Source of the DNA: Streptomyces sp. NBC_01408
GTDB taxonomy: Bacteria; Actinomycetota; Actinomycetes; Streptomycetales; Streptomycetaceae
DNA length: 64,000 nt
Assembly (NCBI RefSeq): GCF_026340255.1
Contig: NZ_JAPEPJ010000004.1
Coordinates: 19,196 to 83,195, forward strand
Direction of reading: 5' to 3'
The position numbers and the translations under genes were made by a program. Shown piece by piece: positions 1-8,442 of the stretch; the stretch's first letter is position 1, and every line of letters starts with the position of its first letter. The notes below the pieces were generated by a model. The model ran no database searches. It was not told the origin of the DNA and saw only the letters and a program-made list of their open reading frames with translations.

Positions 1-1
1 C

Positions 2-124
2 GGAAGCCTCATCGAGCGCGAGTACGGCATCTCCCTCGACGAGGAGGCCGTCAACGACGCGAACACCCCGCGTGCGTTCATCGAGGTCGTCAACGCGCAG
101 CTCGCGCCCGCCACGGCTGCCTGA
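2..124 (+). CDS. acyl carrier protein, C-terminal fragment (type II PKS)
   Basis: The reading frame is open from base 2 to a TGA at 122-124; the start lies outside the window. The 40 visible residues end in an acidic helix region (YGISLDEEAVND) followed by NTPRAFIEVVNAQL, the usual helix III-IV tail of type II PKS acyl carrier proteins. The phosphopantetheine-serine DSL motif would be upstream and is not visible. It is followed 12 bases later by the ketoreductase gene, the usual minimal-PKS order (KS alpha, KS beta, ACP, KR), so the ketosynthases should lie immediately left of the window. Identity rests on the tail sequence and context. Confidence 0.75.
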   Translation, partial: GSLIEREYGISLDEEAVNDANTPRAFIEVVNAQLAPATAA

Positions 125-136
125 GGGGGATCCGAC

Positions 137-925
137 ATGACGCAGAACACCGCCCCCCGGGTCGCCGTCATCACCGGCGCCACCAGCGGCATCGGCCTCG
201 CCTCGGCGCGGCTGCTGGCCTCGCAGAACCACCAGGTCTTCATCGGCGCCCGCAACGCCGACAACGTCGCGGCCACCGTCAAGGAGCTCCAGGCCGAGGG
301 CCTGGACGTGGACGGCGGCGTCGTCGACGTCCGCGACACCGCCTCCGTCGAGGCCTTCGTCCAGGGCGCCGTCGACCGCTTCGGCACCGTCGACGTCGTG
401 GTCAACAACGCCGGCCGGTCCGGCGGCGGCCCCACCGCGGACATCGCGGACGAGCTGTGGGAGGACGTCATCGAGACGAACCTCAACAGCGTCTTCCGGG
501 TGACGCGCGCCGCGCTGACCACCGGCGGCATGCGCGGCAAGGACCGCGGCCGGATCATCAACATCGCCTCCACCGCGGGCAAGCAGGGTGTCGTCCTCGG
601 CGCCCCGTACTCGGCGTCCAAGCACGGCGTCGTCGGTTTCACCAAGGCGCTGGGCAACGAGCTCGCCCCGACCGGCATCACCGTCAACGCGGTCTGCCCG
701 GGCTACGTGGAGACCCCGATGGCCCAGCGGGTCCGCCAGGGCTACGCGGCCGCGTACGACACCTCCGAGGACGCCATCCTCGAGAAGTTCCAGTCGAAGA
801 TCCCGCTCGGCCGCTACTCCACGCCCGAGGAGGTCGCCGGTCTGGTCGGCTACCTGGCCTCCGACACGGCCGCCTCCATCACCGCCCAGGCGCTCAACGT
901 CTGCGGTGGCCTGGGCAACTTCTAG
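137..925 (+). CDS. polyketide C-9 ketoreductase (ActIII-type SDR)
   Basis: A 262-aa short-chain dehydrogenase that reduces the C-9 carbonyl of the nascent polyketide on the ACP using NADPH. Visible motifs are the TGATSGIG cofactor loop at residues 13-20, NNAGR near 90, and the catalytic YSASK near 157; the C-terminus ALNVCGGLGNF is nearly the ActIII ending. Length matches the family (261 aa). The stereocontrol motif written PGG in the actinorhodin enzyme reads SGGG here, so the proline is lost. The ATG follows GAGGGGATCC 12 bases after the ACP stop. Confident on function; the polyketide position is inferred from the family. Confidence 0.95.
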   Translation: MTQNTAPRVAVITGATSGIGLASARLLASQNHQVFIGARNADNVAATVKELQAEGLDVDGGVVDVRDTASVEAFVQGAVDRFGTVDVVVNNAGRSGGGPTADIADELWEDVIETNLNSVFRVTRAALTTGGMRGKDRGRIINIASTAGKQGVVLGAPYSASKHGVVGFTKALGNELAPTGITVNAVCPGYVETPMAQRVRQGYAAAYDTSEDAILEKFQSKIPLGRYSTPEEVAGLVGYLASDTAASITAQALNVCGGLGNF

Positions 926-1000
926 GCCCTGACCGGCCGGCCGGGCCGGGCGCCCCGCGCACCACCGGCATTTCCCGAGGAGAAAGAGGAGTAAGTCGTC

Positions 1001-1942
1001 ATGACGACGCGTGAGGTCGAGCACGAGATCACCATCGGCGCCCCCGCCGCCGCGGTCTACCAGCTGCTCGCGGACGTCACCAACTGGCCGCGGATCTTCC
1101 CGCCGACGATCCACGTCGACCGGGTCGAGGCCGAGGGCAACGAGGAGAAGATCCGGATCTGGGCGACCGCCAACGGCCAGCCCAAGAACTGGACCTCGCG
1201 CCGCACCCTGGACCCCGAGGGCCTGCGCATCACCTTCCGCCAGGAGGTCCCGGCGGAACCGGTCAAGCACATGGGCGGCACCTGGATCATCGAGGCGCTC
1301 GGTGCGGAGGAGTCCCGCGTCCGGCTGCTGCACGACTACAGCGCGATCAACGACGACGCGCACGACCTGCTGTGGATCGAGCGGGCCGTGGACAAGAACA
1401 GCACCTCGGAACTGGCGGCGCTCAAGACGAACGTCGAGCTCGCGCACGCCGCCGAGACCGAGGAGCTGACCTTCTCCTTCGTGGACACGGTGCAGATCGC
1501 GGGCAACGCCAAGGACGCCTTCGACTTCATCAACGAGGCGGACCGGTGGGCCGAGCGGCTGCCCCACGTCGCCGTCGTGCGCCTGGCCGAGGACACCCCG
1601 GGTCTGCAGGAGCTGGAGATGGACACCCGCGCGAAGGACGGCTCGGTGCACACCACCAAGTCGTACCGGGTGGTCTTCCCGCACCACAAGATCGCGTACA
1701 AGCAGGTCACGCTGCCCGCGCTGATGACCCTGCACACCGGCGAGTGGACCTTCGAGGAGAACGAGGGCGGGTTCGCCGCCTCCTCGCAGCACACCGTCAC
1801 CCTCAACACGGACAACATCGCGCGGATCCTGGGCCCGGAAGCCACCGTGGCCGACGCCCGCGCCTACGTCCACACCGCGCTCAGCACCAACAGCAGCGCC
1901 ACGCTCGCGCACGCCAAGGCCTACGCCGAGCAGAAGGCCTGA
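1001..1942 (+). CDS. bifunctional aromatase/cyclase (two SRPBCC domains)
   Basis: A 313-aa didomain aromatase/cyclase of the ActVII/JadD type. Residues 1-150 and about 155-310 are two START-like halves, each opening with a similar strand-helix (EHEITIGAPAAAVYQLL and TVQIAGNAKDAFDFI). The family closes and aromatises the first ring of a C-9 reduced polyketide, which agrees with the ketoreductase just upstream. The ATG is preceded by GAGGAGTAAG, a good ribosome site. The stop is two bases before the ATG of the next flavin hydroxylase, so the two are probably translated together. Confidence 0.93.
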   Translation: MTTREVEHEITIGAPAAAVYQLLADVTNWPRIFPPTIHVDRVEAEGNEEKIRIWATANGQPKNWTSRRTLDPEGLRITFRQEVPAEPVKHMGGTWIIEALGAEESRVRLLHDYSAINDDAHDLLWIERAVDKNSTSELAALKTNVELAHAAETEELTFSFVDTVQIAGNAKDAFDFINEADRWAERLPHVAVVRLAEDTPGLQELEMDTRAKDGSVHTTKSYRVVFPHHKIAYKQVTLPALMTLHTGEWTFEENEGGFAASSQHTVTLNTDNIARILGPEATVADARAYVHTALSTNSSATLAHAKAYAEQKA

Positions 1943-1944
1943 CC

Positions 1945-3444
1945 ATGACTGCGGACCTGCTGGAGGCCGACGTCATCGTCGTCGGCGCCGGTCCCGTCGG
2001 GCTGCTGCTCGCCGGCGAACTGTGCCGGGGCGGCGCCGACGTGGTCGTGCTGGAGAAGCGTCGCGCCCCCAGTACGGAGTCGCGGGCCTCCACCCTGCAC
2101 GCCCGCACCATGGAGATCCTCGACGTCCTCGGGCTGCTGCCCGACCTCGGCGGCCCGCCGGTCGAACCGCGCGGCCACTTCGGGGGGATCCCCCTGGACC
2201 TGACCGGGCCCAGCACCCACCCCGGCCAGTGGAAGGTCCCGCAGACCAAGACCGAGGGCGTGCTGGAGGAGTGGGCGATCTCGCTCGGCGCCGACATCCG
2301 GTGCGGCCACGAGCTGACCTCCGTCACCGAGACGGGCGGGCCGGCCGAGGACGGGCCGGACGCCGGGCACGTGGAGGCCGAAGCCGTCGGCCGCGACGGG
2401 GTGGTGCTGCGGCTGCGCGCCCGCTACCTGGTGGCCTGCGACGGCGAGGACAGCGCCGTACGGCGCCTGGTGGGCGCCCGGTTCCCCGGCGAGGACGCCG
2501 GCCGGGAGCTGCTGCGCGCCGACGTCGAAGGCATCGACATCCCCAACCGTCGCTTCCAGCGGCTGGAGAAGGGCCTCGCCATCGCCTGGCGCAACCCCGC
2601 CGGGGTGACCCGCGTGATGGTCCACGAGTTCGGCTCGGTCGCGCAGCCGCGCAGCGGCGAGGCGCAGTTCGAGGAGATCGCCGTCGTCTGGAAGCGGGTC
2701 ACCGGCGAGGACATCAGCGGCGGCACCCCGCTGTGGGTGAACTCCTTCGGCGACGCCTCCCGCCAGCTCGACCGGTACCGCCACGGCCGGATCCTGTTCG
2801 CGGGAGACGCCGCGCACCGGCAGATGCCGATCGGCGGCCAGGCCCTCAACCTCGGCCTGCAGGACGCCTTCAACCTCGGCTGGAAGCTCGCGCTGCACCT
2901 GCGCGGTGCCGCCCCCGCCGCCCTGCTCGACACCTACCACGCCGAACGGCACGCGGTCGGCCGGCGGGTCCTGGCCAACATCCGGGCCCAGGCCCTGATG
3001 CTGCTCGGCGGCCCCGAGGTGGAGCCGCTGCGCACCGTACTGGGCGAGCTGATCGCCCTGGAGGACGTACGGGCCCACCTGGCCGGCATGATCAGCGGCC
3101 TCGACGTCCGCTACGACGTGGGCGGCCCGGCGCACCCGCTGCTGGGCCTGCGGCTGCCGGAGACGGCGCTGCTGGCCGACGGCGGCGAGACCAGCACCAC
3201 CCGCCTGCTGCGCGAGGGCCGGGGCGTCCTGCTCGACCTGCGCGGCGCGGCGGACGATCCGCTTCCCGGTGCGGACGGCTGGGCGGACCGGGTGGACGTA
3301 CGGGCCGCGCTCCCGAAGCAGGGCGGCGCCCTTGAGGGCGTCGGCGCGGTTCTCCTGAGGCCGGACGGCCATGTCGCGTGGGCGGGGTCCGGCGACGCCG
3401 GGCTGCGGGAGGCGCTGGAGCGCTGGTTCGGCCCGTCGGGCTGA
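1945..3444 (+). CDS. FAD-dependent aromatic polyketide hydroxylase (PHBH fold)
   Basis: A 499-aa flavoprotein monooxygenase of the PgaE/JadH/RdmE family. GAGPVG at residues 14-19 binds the FAD ADP moiety, a CDG motif lies near 165, and GDAAHR near 287 binds the FAD ribityl/phosphate; the last 120 residues form the usual thioredoxin-like domain. The expected role is oxygenation of the angucycline core (C-12 hydroxylation or ring-B oxidation). It lies two bases behind the aromatase. The frame is open far upstream, but the ATG at 1945 gives the standard N-terminus. GDAAHRQMPIGGQA replaces the more common GDAAHIHxPxGGQG. The exact position oxidised cannot be read from sequence. Confidence 0.92.
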   Translation: MTADLLEADVIVVGAGPVGLLLAGELCRGGADVVVLEKRRAPSTESRASTLHARTMEILDVLGLLPDLGGPPVEPRGHFGGIPLDLTGPSTHPGQWKVPQTKTEGVLEEWAISLGADIRCGHELTSVTETGGPAEDGPDAGHVEAEAVGRDGVVLRLRARYLVACDGEDSAVRRLVGARFPGEDAGRELLRADVEGIDIPNRRFQRLEKGLAIAWRNPAGVTRVMVHEFGSVAQPRSGEAQFEEIAVVWKRVTGEDISGGTPLWVNSFGDASRQLDRYRHGRILFAGDAAHRQMPIGGQALNLGLQDAFNLGWKLALHLRGAAPAALLDTYHAERHAVGRRVLANIRAQALMLLGGPEVEPLRTVLGELIALEDVRAHLAGMISGLDVRYDVGGPAHPLLGLRLPETALLADGGETSTTRLLREGRGVLLDLRGAADDPLPGADGWADRVDVRAALPKQGGALEGVGAVLLRPDGHVAWAGSGDAGLREALERWFGPSG

Positions 3445-3539
3445 CCGGCCGCCGGCCGCACGCCGACCGCGCGCCGGCCGCGCCCCCACCACCCACCACC
3501 GCGCAACTCTTTACGACGCATCTCGAGGAAGGGAACACC

Positions 3540-5042
3540 ATGGAAGGGACAGCGGTGGACACCGATGTCATCGTCGTCGGAGCCGGTCCGACCGGCCTGA
3601 TGCTCGCCGGGGAACTGCGCCTGGGCGGGGCGCGCGTGATCGTGATCGAGAAGCTGACCGAGCCCACCATGCAGTCGCGGGGCCTGGGCTTCACCGCCCG
3701 CACCATGGAGTCGTTCGACCAGCGCGGGCTGCTGCCCCGGTGGGGCGGGCTGGAGACCATGCCGATGGGGCACTTCGGCGGTGTGCAGTTCGACTACAGC
3801 GTGCTGGAGGACGCCCACTTCGGCGCCCGCGGCGTGCTGCAGTGGCGCACCGAGGAGGTGCTGGAGACCTGGGCCACGGAGCTGGGCGCGCAGATCCGGC
3901 GCGGCTGGGAGTTCGCGGAGCTGGCCGACGGGTTCCTGGACGGGGACACCGTCGAGATCACGGTGAACACCCCGGAGGGGGAGCAGCGCCTACGCGCGTC
4001 CTACCTGGTGGCCTGTGACGGTTCGCGCAGCACCATCCGCCGCGCGGCCGGCTTCGACTTCCCGGGCATCCCGGCCAGCCGGAAGATGTACGTCGCCGAC
4101 GTGGTCGGCTGCGAGCTGCGTCCGCGCTACCTCGGCGAGCAGCTGCCGAACGGCATGGTCATGGTCGGCCCGCTGGGCGACGGCGTGGACCGCATCATCG
4201 TGTGCCCGCACGGCACCCCGGCGAGCGACCGCGACGCGATCGTCCCGTTCGAGGAGGTCGCCGACGCCTGGGAGCACATCACGGGCGAGGACATCCACGG
4301 CGGCGGCGCGAAGTGGGTGAGCTCCTTCACCGACGCCACCCGGCAGACCTCCGAGTACCGGCGCGGACGGGTGCTGGTGGCCGGCGACGCCGCGCACATC
4401 CACCTGCCGGCCGGCGGCCAGGGTCTGAGCACCGGTGTGCAGGACGCGGTCAACCTGGGCTGGAAGCTGGCGGCGGTGGCGCGCGGTACGGCGCCGGACG
4501 CGCTGCTCGACACCTACCACGCCGAGCGGCACCCGGTCGGCAGGCGGCTGCTGATGAACACCCGTGCCCAGGGCACGGTGTTCCTCGGCGGCGAGGAGGC
4601 CGAGCCGCTGCGCCAGCTGTTCCAGGAGCTCGTGCAGTACGACGACGTCAAGCGGCACCTGGCGGGCATCGTCAGCCACCTGGAGATCCGCTACGAGTTC
4701 GGTGACGGCACGGGCGAGGAGGGCCACCCGCTGGTGGGCCGCCGGATGCCGCCGCGGCTGCTGGTCGGCGCCGAGGGCGAGACCCGGATCGCCGAACTGC
4801 TGCACCCCGGGCGCGGGGTGCTGCTCGACCTGGCCGACGACGAGGCCGTACGGAATGCCGCGGCCGGCTGGCAGGGCCAGGTGGACGTGGCGACGGTCGT
4901 CGCCAAGCCCGCCGACGGAGCCGACCAGCTGGAGGGCATCACCGCCCTGCTGGTCCGCCCCGACGGCTACGTGGCCTGGGCCGGATCCACGCAGCAGGGC
5001 CTCACGGACGCCCTCGACCGCTGGTTCGGCCCGACCGCCTGA
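3540..5042 (+). CDS. FAD-dependent aromatic polyketide hydroxylase (PHBH fold)
   Basis: A 500-aa relative of the preceding gene with GAGPTG at residues 14-19, CDGSRST near 160 and GDAAHIHLPAGGQG near 282, then a C-terminal thioredoxin-like domain ending in DRWFGPTA. The start is the ATG at 3540 behind GAGGAAGGGA; the open frame extends upstream without a ribosome site. Angucycline clusters usually carry two such paralogues, one acting as 2,3-dehydratase/hydroxylase and one in ring-B oxygenation; assignment of this copy is inference. It ends in front of a perfect hairpin shared with the convergent enoyl reductase gene. Confidence 0.92.
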   Translation: MEGTAVDTDVIVVGAGPTGLMLAGELRLGGARVIVIEKLTEPTMQSRGLGFTARTMESFDQRGLLPRWGGLETMPMGHFGGVQFDYSVLEDAHFGARGVLQWRTEEVLETWATELGAQIRRGWEFAELADGFLDGDTVEITVNTPEGEQRLRASYLVACDGSRSTIRRAAGFDFPGIPASRKMYVADVVGCELRPRYLGEQLPNGMVMVGPLGDGVDRIIVCPHGTPASDRDAIVPFEEVADAWEHITGEDIHGGGAKWVSSFTDATRQTSEYRRGRVLVAGDAAHIHLPAGGQGLSTGVQDAVNLGWKLAAVARGTAPDALLDTYHAERHPVGRRLLMNTRAQGTVFLGGEEAEPLRQLFQELVQYDDVKRHLAGIVSHLEIRYEFGDGTGEEGHPLVGRRMPPRLLVGAEGETRIAELLHPGRGVLLDLADDEAVRNAAAGWQGQVDVATVVAKPADGADQLEGITALLVRPDGYVAWAGSTQQGLTDALDRWFGPTA

Positions 5043-5060
5043 TCCCCTCCCCCCAGGGGC

Positions 5061-5102
5061 CGCGCCCCTGTCCCGCCGGTAGATCGGCGGGACAGGGGCG
5101 CG
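5061..5102. terminator. bidirectional hairpin terminator between convergent genes
   Basis: An 18-bp perfect inverted repeat (arms 5061-5078 and 5085-5102, six-base loop GTAGAT) lies between the flavin hydroxylase stop at 5042 and the FabV-like gene that converges from the right. The strength of the stem and its location fit a two-way terminator. Confidence 0.85.
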
Positions 5103-5147
5103 GGTGCGTTGGGGGGGCACATCACTCGCCGCCGGATACGACGCTGC

Positions 5148-6341
5148 TCACATGACTGGCGTCGGCCACGCAACCGTCGTCTCCGTGGGCCGCCCGTAGT
5201 CGACCCCGTCGACACCCCACCCGTACAGCTCGCGGATCTGGCCCATGAACCAGTCCGCGCCGCCCCGCGCGTGCTCCAGTCCGGCCTCCGGGTCCGCCCA
5301 CAGTTCCCGCACCCGGTCCTGGACCTCGTCGTCGAGTTCCCAGCCGTCCAGCCGGATGCGGCCCTGCTCGTCGAGGACCAGCGGTGCCGCCCCCGTCAGT
5401 TGCTCCCACAGTTCCCCGGCCTGCTCGGCCGTCGTGCGCAGGCCGTCTCCGAGAACGGTCCGCAGGAAGGACGTGTACAGGGCGATCGACGGGATCGCAC
5501 TGGAAGCCTGGGTGACGGCCGCGCCCGCGACCGCGGTGAACGCCCGGCCCGCGTCTCCCAGCTCCGTGTCCAGGTGCCCGGCGGTCCGCTCCAGGTCCTC
5601 CTTCGCCGCGCCGATCGTGCCCTGCCGGTAGATCGGCGCCGTCAGCTCCGAGCCGATGTAGGTCAGCGCCACGGTCGTGAACCCTTCGGCCAGCAGGCCG
5701 CGCCCGGCCAGGGCCTCCACCCACAGCCGCCAGTCCGCGCCGCCCATCACCTGCTCCGTCGCGCGGCGTTCCTCGTCGCTGGCCGGTTCCAGGAAGACCT
5801 GTCCGACCTTCGGGGCGTCACCGGAGAAGTCCAGCGCCGGGGCCTCGTACGGCCCGCCGAGCGGCTTGATCACCGACTGGTGGACCGTGCCGGTCACGGG
5901 GTCGGTGCGGCGCGGAGCCGCCAGGCTGTAGATCAGGTAGTCGACCTTTCCGTACCGCTCCTCCAGCAGAGCCAGCACCTGCTCCTTGCCCGCCGCGGAG
6001 AACGCGTCGGTGTTGACGAACGCGAAGTCGCGTCCGGCGTCGCGGGCCAGGGCGTCGGCGGCCGCGGTGCGGTACCAGCCGGCCGTAGCCGTGCGCCGCT
6101 CCGTCTCAACGCCCTCGAAGGCGACACCCACACCCCGGATGCCGTGCCGGCGCAGTCCCGTCAGCAGTGTGGCCAGCCCGTACCCGGCGCTGTGGCCGAG
6201 GAGCAGTACCACCGGGCTGCTGCCGTCGGTGCGGGCCGGAATCTGCTCCCACATCCGGTGCACGGTCTCAGCGGCCCCGTCCGGGTGGGCGTTGACGATC
6301 AGGAAACCGCGCTGCTTCGGGTCGATCTGGCGAAGGCTCAC
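5148..6341 (-). CDS. fabV: FabV-type trans-2-enoyl-ACP/CoA reductase
   Basis: An NADH-dependent enoyl reductase of the FabV/trans-2-enoyl-CoA reductase family, which completes fatty acid elongation and resists FabI inhibitors. Visible are the nucleotide loop GHSAGYGLAT, YSLAAPRRTDP and the active-site block TYIGSELTAPIYRQGTIGAAK. The GTG at 6341 gives 397 aa starting just before KQRGFLIVNAHP, the usual family N-terminus; an upstream ATG at 6485 would add 48 residues of low-complexity sequence. A fatty-acid enzyme beside a polyketide cluster may be a resistant duplicate or may provide starter units; neither is shown. Oriented against the PKS genes. Confidence 0.85.
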   Translation of the reverse strand: MSLRQIDPKQRGFLIVNAHPDGAAETVHRMWEQIPARTDGSSPVVLLLGHSAGYGLATLLTGLRRHGIRGVGVAFEGVETERRTATAGWYRTAAADALARDAGRDFAFVNTDAFSAAGKEQVLALLEERYGKVDYLIYSLAAPRRTDPVTGTVHQSVIKPLGGPYEAPALDFSGDAPKVGQVFLEPASDEERRATEQVMGGADWRLWVEALAGRGLLAEGFTTVALTYIGSELTAPIYRQGTIGAAKEDLERTAGHLDTELGDAGRAFTAVAGAAVTQASSAIPSIALYTSFLRTVLGDGLRTTAEQAGELWEQLTGAAPLVLDEQGRIRLDGWELDDEVQDRVRELWADPEAGLEHARGGADWFMGQIRELYGWGVDGVDYGRPTETTVAWPTPVM

Positions 6342-6547
6342 AATGCGTCCGTTCCGTTCGGTACGAGGCGGGCGAAGAGGGTACGAAGGTCTGCGACCGT
6401 CTTCGGGGAGCGTATCGACGCCCCGGCCAGCGGCCCGTGCCAGCGCGGCACGGAGATCATTCTCGGTCCTTGTCACCTTCGGCATTGACGAAGTGTTCGG
6501 TCCTCAGGCACACGTCCAGCTCGGTGTGGCCGGTGCCGAGAGCCCGC

Positions 6548-6835
6548 TCACCGCAGGACGCCTTGCCCGAAGGAACCGAGCGGGGTGAGGTTCTGCCAGC
6601 AACGCACCGGATCGTGCTCGACGGCCCATGCGAAGCAGCAGGCCCGGCAGTCGGCCATGGGCCCGCCGAACCTGGTCGCGACGCGGGCCGGCATCCGGCA
6701 CCCGTGGCAGGTCATGTGTTCGCGGTCGCAGGCCCCGTCGGGATGGGCCGGAGATGTCTTGACCTTCAGCTGGAGCCGGGAGAGGTCGAAGGCCTCGCGC
6801 TCCATCCTGGGGAGGTCGTCCCACCCTGGGCGCAT
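6548..6835 (-). CDS. small cysteine-rich protein, unknown function (third of three coupled ORFs)
   Basis: A 95-aa ORF whose ATG overlaps the stop of the preceding small ORF (TGATG at 6833-6837). The second half carries a zinc-ribbon-like set of cysteines and histidines (CDREHMTCHGCRMP, then DCRACCFAW and VRCWQNLTP). The open frame runs upstream to 7126, but the overlap coupling and the drop in protein-like character favour 6835. I do not recognise a named family. It belongs to the minus-strand series HAD hydrolase, XRE regulator and three tiny ORFs, so a regulatory accessory role is possible. Confidence 0.55.
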   Translation of the reverse strand: MRPGWDDLPRMEREAFDLSRLQLKVKTSPAHPDGACDREHMTCHGCRMPARVATRFGGPMADCRACCFAWAVEHDPVRCWQNLTPLGSFGQGVLR

Positions 6836-7011
6836 CACCGCTGCCGCGAAGAGGCGGCCCGCCGGGTGGCGCGGTTCGACCTCGGGGAACAGTCGTCGTG
6901 CGCGTACGAAGGCGGCCGGACACCGGACGCCGAGAACTCCGAGTCGTCGACCAGATTCGCCGGGACCGCCGCCACCGGGTGGTCGCAGTACACACAGAAC
7001 TCGCCGCTCAC
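6835..7011 (-). CDS. small CxxC protein, unknown function (second of three coupled ORFs)
   Basis: A 58-aa ORF starting at a GTG that overlaps the upstream TGA (GTGA, 7008-7011) and ending in a TGA that overlaps the next ATG. The N-terminal GEFCVYCDHPV has a CxxC knuckle and a second Cys follows at HDDC, a pattern typical of small zinc-binding actinomycete proteins. Stop/start overlaps at both ends are the main argument that it is translated. No function can be given. Confidence 0.5.
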   Translation of the reverse strand: MSGEFCVYCDHPVAAVPANLVDDSEFSASGVRPPSYAHDDCSPRSNRATRRAASSRQR

Positions 7012-7139
7012 CGAACGGCCTCGATGTCGGCGACGGCCGTCTGCGGGTCACCGGCCTCACCGGCTGGGAGCAGTGCTCTCGTGACAGCCCCGCAGTCCCA
7101 GCACGCCTCCCCGTGCAGGCGTGCAACGCTGATGCTCAT
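7008..7139 (-). CDS. small CxxC protein, unknown function (first of three coupled ORFs)
   Basis: A 43-aa ORF with an ATG at 7139 behind GGGAGCGGGAA. It reads MSISVARLHGEACWDCGAV and so carries a CWDC knuckle, then ends at a TGA overlapping the following GTG. It lies 95 bases downstream of the XRE regulator gene on the same strand. Too short for a family assignment; the strong ribosome site and the coupling support it. Confidence 0.5.
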   Translation of the reverse strand: MSISVARLHGEACWDCGAVTRALLPAGEAGDPQTAVADIEAVR

Positions 7140-7234
7140 TTCCCGCTCCCATCTGCCGTGCCGTGTGGGCAGATGCAGGATGGGCGACGGCGAGCGCTAC
7201 AAGGGATACAGCTCGTATCCCCTCTCGGCAGAAG

Positions 7235-8404
7235 TCAGACGGCGCCGATCCAATCGGCGAACGCGGTCAGGCTCTCGGCGTCGGCCCGCTTGATGCGGCG
7301 AATCGTCTCGATGTCCTCGCGCGCCCATGGATGCCCCCGGACATGCTGCGGGGCGAGACGCCGAGCCACCTTCAGGGACTCGAACGCGGCATCGGGGCAA
7401 CCCGCCCACAGCTGGGCACGCCCCAGCTCGACGTAGAACCCAGACCGGCGCTCGGCGGGAATCTCGTCCCCGGGTTTCCACTCCCGAGCCACGTCCAGGG
7501 CGACGCCGATGTGGTCCCGGCCGAGGCTGACCGCGACGGCCACCTGATGAATCCGGACGCTGGACGGGCCGAACGCGGTGCCCAGGTAGACGCCTTCGGC
7601 CAGGCCGTCCGCGAGCTGCTCGGCATCGTCGAGGTGCCCGTAGGCTGCGGCTGCGTTGCCGGCGCGGGCCGCTACCACGGCGGTCCGCATGTGCAGGGCG
7701 CCCCGGACAGCCGCGCCACGTTCGGCGCCCACCCGCGGAACGGCGTCGAGTGCCCGCTCCAGAACAGCCTGACCGGCGCGATAAGCCCGCGCCGCGAGAA
7801 ACGTCTCCGCGTGGACGTAGGCAGCCGTGGCGACCACATCCGGGTCCCCGGTCTGAGCGGCGGCCCACCGCATGACGTCGATCAGCCGGGCCGACAGGTC
7901 GTAAGCGCCGTACTTGTACGCCACGGCGTCTACCGCCCGGGCCGCAGCGACGACAAGACGGGCAGCCTCAGCGCGGCCCGCGCCAGTGGCAGCGGGCAGG
8001 TGGGCGAGCGCGTCGGCAAGCAGCGCGGGCGCCGCAGCGGCGATGCGTCCGTACTGGGCCGCGAGCCGCCAGCCGGTCGCCTCCTGCACTGCCCGCGTGA
8101 GTTCCGCCAGCGAGCGCGCGGGCGGGTCGAGGGCGATGTCGTACCCGGCGATGGCCGCCGAGATCGCCGGCAGTGCGGCGTGCACCCGACGGTGGGTACC
8201 GGTGTACGCCGGATCGAGCCGGGACGCGTCCACGCCGAGCGCGGAGGCCAGCGCCTCCAGTACGACCGGCGACGGTGTGCGGACTCCCCGCTCAATGCTC
8301 TTCACCATGGGCAGGGAGACATGCGACTCGCGGGCGAGATCCTGCTGAGTCATGCGCCGGGCCCGGCGCCGTGCGGCGATCCGCTGCCCGATGTGATCGG
8401 CCAT
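7235..8404 (-). CDS. XRE-family helix-turn-helix regulator with TPR-like C-terminus
   Basis: A 389-aa regulator. Residues 1-60 are a Cro/C1-type helix-turn-helix (RRMTQQDLARESHVSLPMV...SIERG); the rest is alanine-rich helical repeat sequence resembling the TPR domains of Streptomyces pleiotropic regulators. The ATG at 8404 starts directly before the DNA-binding domain; a TTG at 8431 is less likely. It follows the HAD gene by 38 bases and precedes the three tiny cysteine-rich ORFs, and all are probably co-transcribed. The target is unknown; it sits inside the biosynthetic region but need not control it. Confidence 0.85.
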   Translation of the reverse strand: MADHIGQRIAARRRARRMTQQDLARESHVSLPMVKSIERGVRTPSPVVLEALASALGVDASRLDPAYTGTHRRVHAALPAISAAIAGYDIALDPPARSLAELTRAVQEATGWRLAAQYGRIAAAAPALLADALAHLPAATGAGRAEAARLVVAAARAVDAVAYKYGAYDLSARLIDVMRWAAAQTGDPDVVATAAYVHAETFLAARAYRAGQAVLERALDAVPRVGAERGAAVRGALHMRTAVVAARAGNAAAAYGHLDDAEQLADGLAEGVYLGTAFGPSSVRIHQVAVAVSLGRDHIGVALDVAREWKPGDEIPAERRSGFYVELGRAQLWAGCPDAAFESLKVARRLAPQHVRGHPWAREDIETIRRIKRADAESLTAFADWIGAV

Positions 8405-8442
8405 GCGCGCACCGTACCGCCCGCGGAACAACCGTGCTGCGC

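Noticed and set aside
1372..3444. 690-aa continuous plus-strand frame ending with the flavin hydroxylase
   Set aside because: The first 190 residues are the shifted frame of the aromatase gene, rich in Arg/Gly/Ala; the true start is the ATG at 1945.
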